Positions 49,931 to 50,628 of a stretch of 50,628 nucleotides of DNA are shown here, in pieces. The stretch comes from Arthrobacter sp. GTDB taxonomy: Bacteria > Actinomycetota > Actinomycetes > Actinomycetales > Micrococcaceae. The position numbers and the translations under genes were made by a program. The stretch lies in contig NZ_JAPSHJ010000026.1 of assembly GCF_031179985.1 (NCBI RefSeq), forward strand, positions 1 to 50,628, read 5' to 3'. Positions within the stretch are counted from its first letter, which is position 1. The number at the start of each line of letters is the position of its first letter. The notes beneath the pieces were generated by a model. The model was given only the letters and a program-made list of their open reading frames with translations. It had not been told where the DNA came from and ran no database searches.

Positions 49931-50628
49931 CTACCTCGACGACGTGTACAGCTGGCGGACCAGATCTTCGATGTCAGGCTCGTGCAACGACAGATCTGCC
50001 ACCTCTGCAGTTGCTGAGACAGACGCCAGCAGGACGGCCGCAGAGAGCTGACGCGGATCAAACGCGATGCGGTGCCGGATACCCTCCGCCTCGGTTCCCA
50101 GATGCACTGCACCCGTGGGGAGGACGAGGTCTGCACCATCCAGCGGCGCGACGAAATCCACCACCATCGTCCGCCGCGCTTCCGCCACATCTGAAAGGCC
50201 GGTGAGAGGCCCGTCAAAGGCGATAGCGCCGTCGTCCACTACCAGAACCCGCTGGCAGAGACGCTGGACGTCACTCATGTCGTGGGTGGTCAGCAGCAGG
50301 GTGGTGCCGTGTTCACGGCGTTCAAAATCCAGGAAGCGGCGCAGGCTTTCCTTGCTGATCATGTCAAGGCCGATGGTTGGTTCGTCCAGGATCACCAGCT
50401 CGGGCCGGTGCAGGAGCGCGGCTGCAACCTCGCCCCGCATCCGTTGCCCGAGCGAAAGCTGACGCACGGGGGTAGTGAGGAAAGGTCCAAGTCCCATGTG
50501 TGGCTGGTCGCCGCCGCCCGGCCGGAACCCGGACATCCGGCCCGGGCCGTGCTGAATCCTCCGCTCATGCGGCCGGTGTCTTAGGCGCCAGTACCTTCAG
50601 GGCCGTGCTCCCGACCCCGTCGGGACCC
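49931..50628 (-). pseudogene. Decayed ABC-2 type ATP-binding protein gene, continuing past the right edge
   Basis: The 3' part (to 49931) is intact: PVRQLSLGQRMRGEVAAALL is the signature region, PELVILDEPTIGLDMISKES Walker B, and TTLLLTTHDMSDVQRLCQRV the switch His, as in DrrA-like exporters. At the right edge another frame reads GPDGVGSTALKVLAP and stops at 50558-50556: a Walker A in which the lysine of GxGKST is missing. Only about 100 bases lie between Walker A and the signature region, where about 270 are expected. A deletion and frame change have destroyed the gene. Confidence 0.7.

Noticed and set aside
1..50628. Search for CRISPR arrays, tRNA genes, insertion sequence ends and phage genes
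   Set aside because: No regularly spaced repeats, cloverleaf-like sequence, transposase or integrase motif was recognised on reading both strands.

Overview
The window reads as a chromosome segment of a high-GC actinobacterium of the Micrococcaceae type (Arthrobacter, Pseudarthrobacter or Paenarthrobacter). The grounds are the GC-rich third codon positions, frequent GTG/TTG starts, a mycothiol-dependent maleylpyruvate isomerase, actinobacterial regulator families and a cyclic-di-AMP riboswitch ahead of a cell-wall hydrolase. No rRNA, tRNA, CRISPR array, phage or intact insertion sequence was seen. All product names come from reading translations and motifs; no database search was possible.

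Region 1 (1-11.3 kb) is a salicylate-to-gentisate regulon. A minus-strand operon encodes a salicylyl-CoA 5-hydroxylase-like flavoprotein, an NDP-forming acyl-CoA synthetase-like protein, an aryl-AMP ligase, gentisate 1,2-dioxygenase, a fumarylpyruvate hydrolase and the mycothiol-dependent isomerase, which is cut by the left edge. A PaaX-family repressor and an aromatic-acid transporter lie next to it. Two promoters carry the same split palindrome (TGTAAC, 26-27 bases, GTTACA), with one half-site upstream of the -35 and the other on the -10.

Region 2 (11.4-19.7 kb) is a gamma-resorcylate/resorcinol regulon resembling the rhodococcal tsd genes. The decarboxylase, maleylacetate reductase and hydroxyquinol dioxygenase run leftward; the resorcinol hydroxylase-like flavoprotein, a second transporter and an IclR regulator run rightward. 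Together the two regulons would take two dihydroxy/hydroxybenzoates to central metabolites.

Region 3 (19.7-25.2 kb) holds a GH35 beta-galactosidase among gene debris: the tail of a glycoside hydrolase, a doubly frameshifted TetR gene directly in front of the GH35 gene, and the tail of a short-chain dehydrogenase.

Region 4 (25.2-30 kb) has a response regulator, a histidine kinase and a TAXI-type binding lipoprotein in one overlapping operon, divergent from an Nramp-fold transporter that lacks the usual metal-binding motifs. Region 5 (30-35 kb) has a family 2 glycosyltransferase, a 55-residue protein that is little more than an LAXTG-type sorting signal, a secreted GH16-like enzyme and an orphan response regulator preceded by paired 11-bp-spaced repeats.

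Region 6 (35-41 kb) is mixed housekeeping and accessory: a hydrolase/TetR pair, a threonine dehydratase-like enzyme, the riboswitch with a LysM-NlpC/P60 protein, a nickel-binding-like small protein, an APH-like kinase, and two convergent genes that have both lost their 3' ends at one junction. Region 7 (41-47.5 kb) is an amino-acid-type ABC transporter operon with a FAD amine oxidase and a Gfo/Idh/MocA oxidoreductase, divergent from a LacI regulator across a perfect inverted repeat; an opine- or Amadori-type substrate is plausible. Region 8 (47.5-50.6 kb) has an ArsR/AHSA1 pair with a 40-bp palindrome, a pyridine nucleotide-disulfide oxidoreductase and a decayed ABC ATPase at the right edge.
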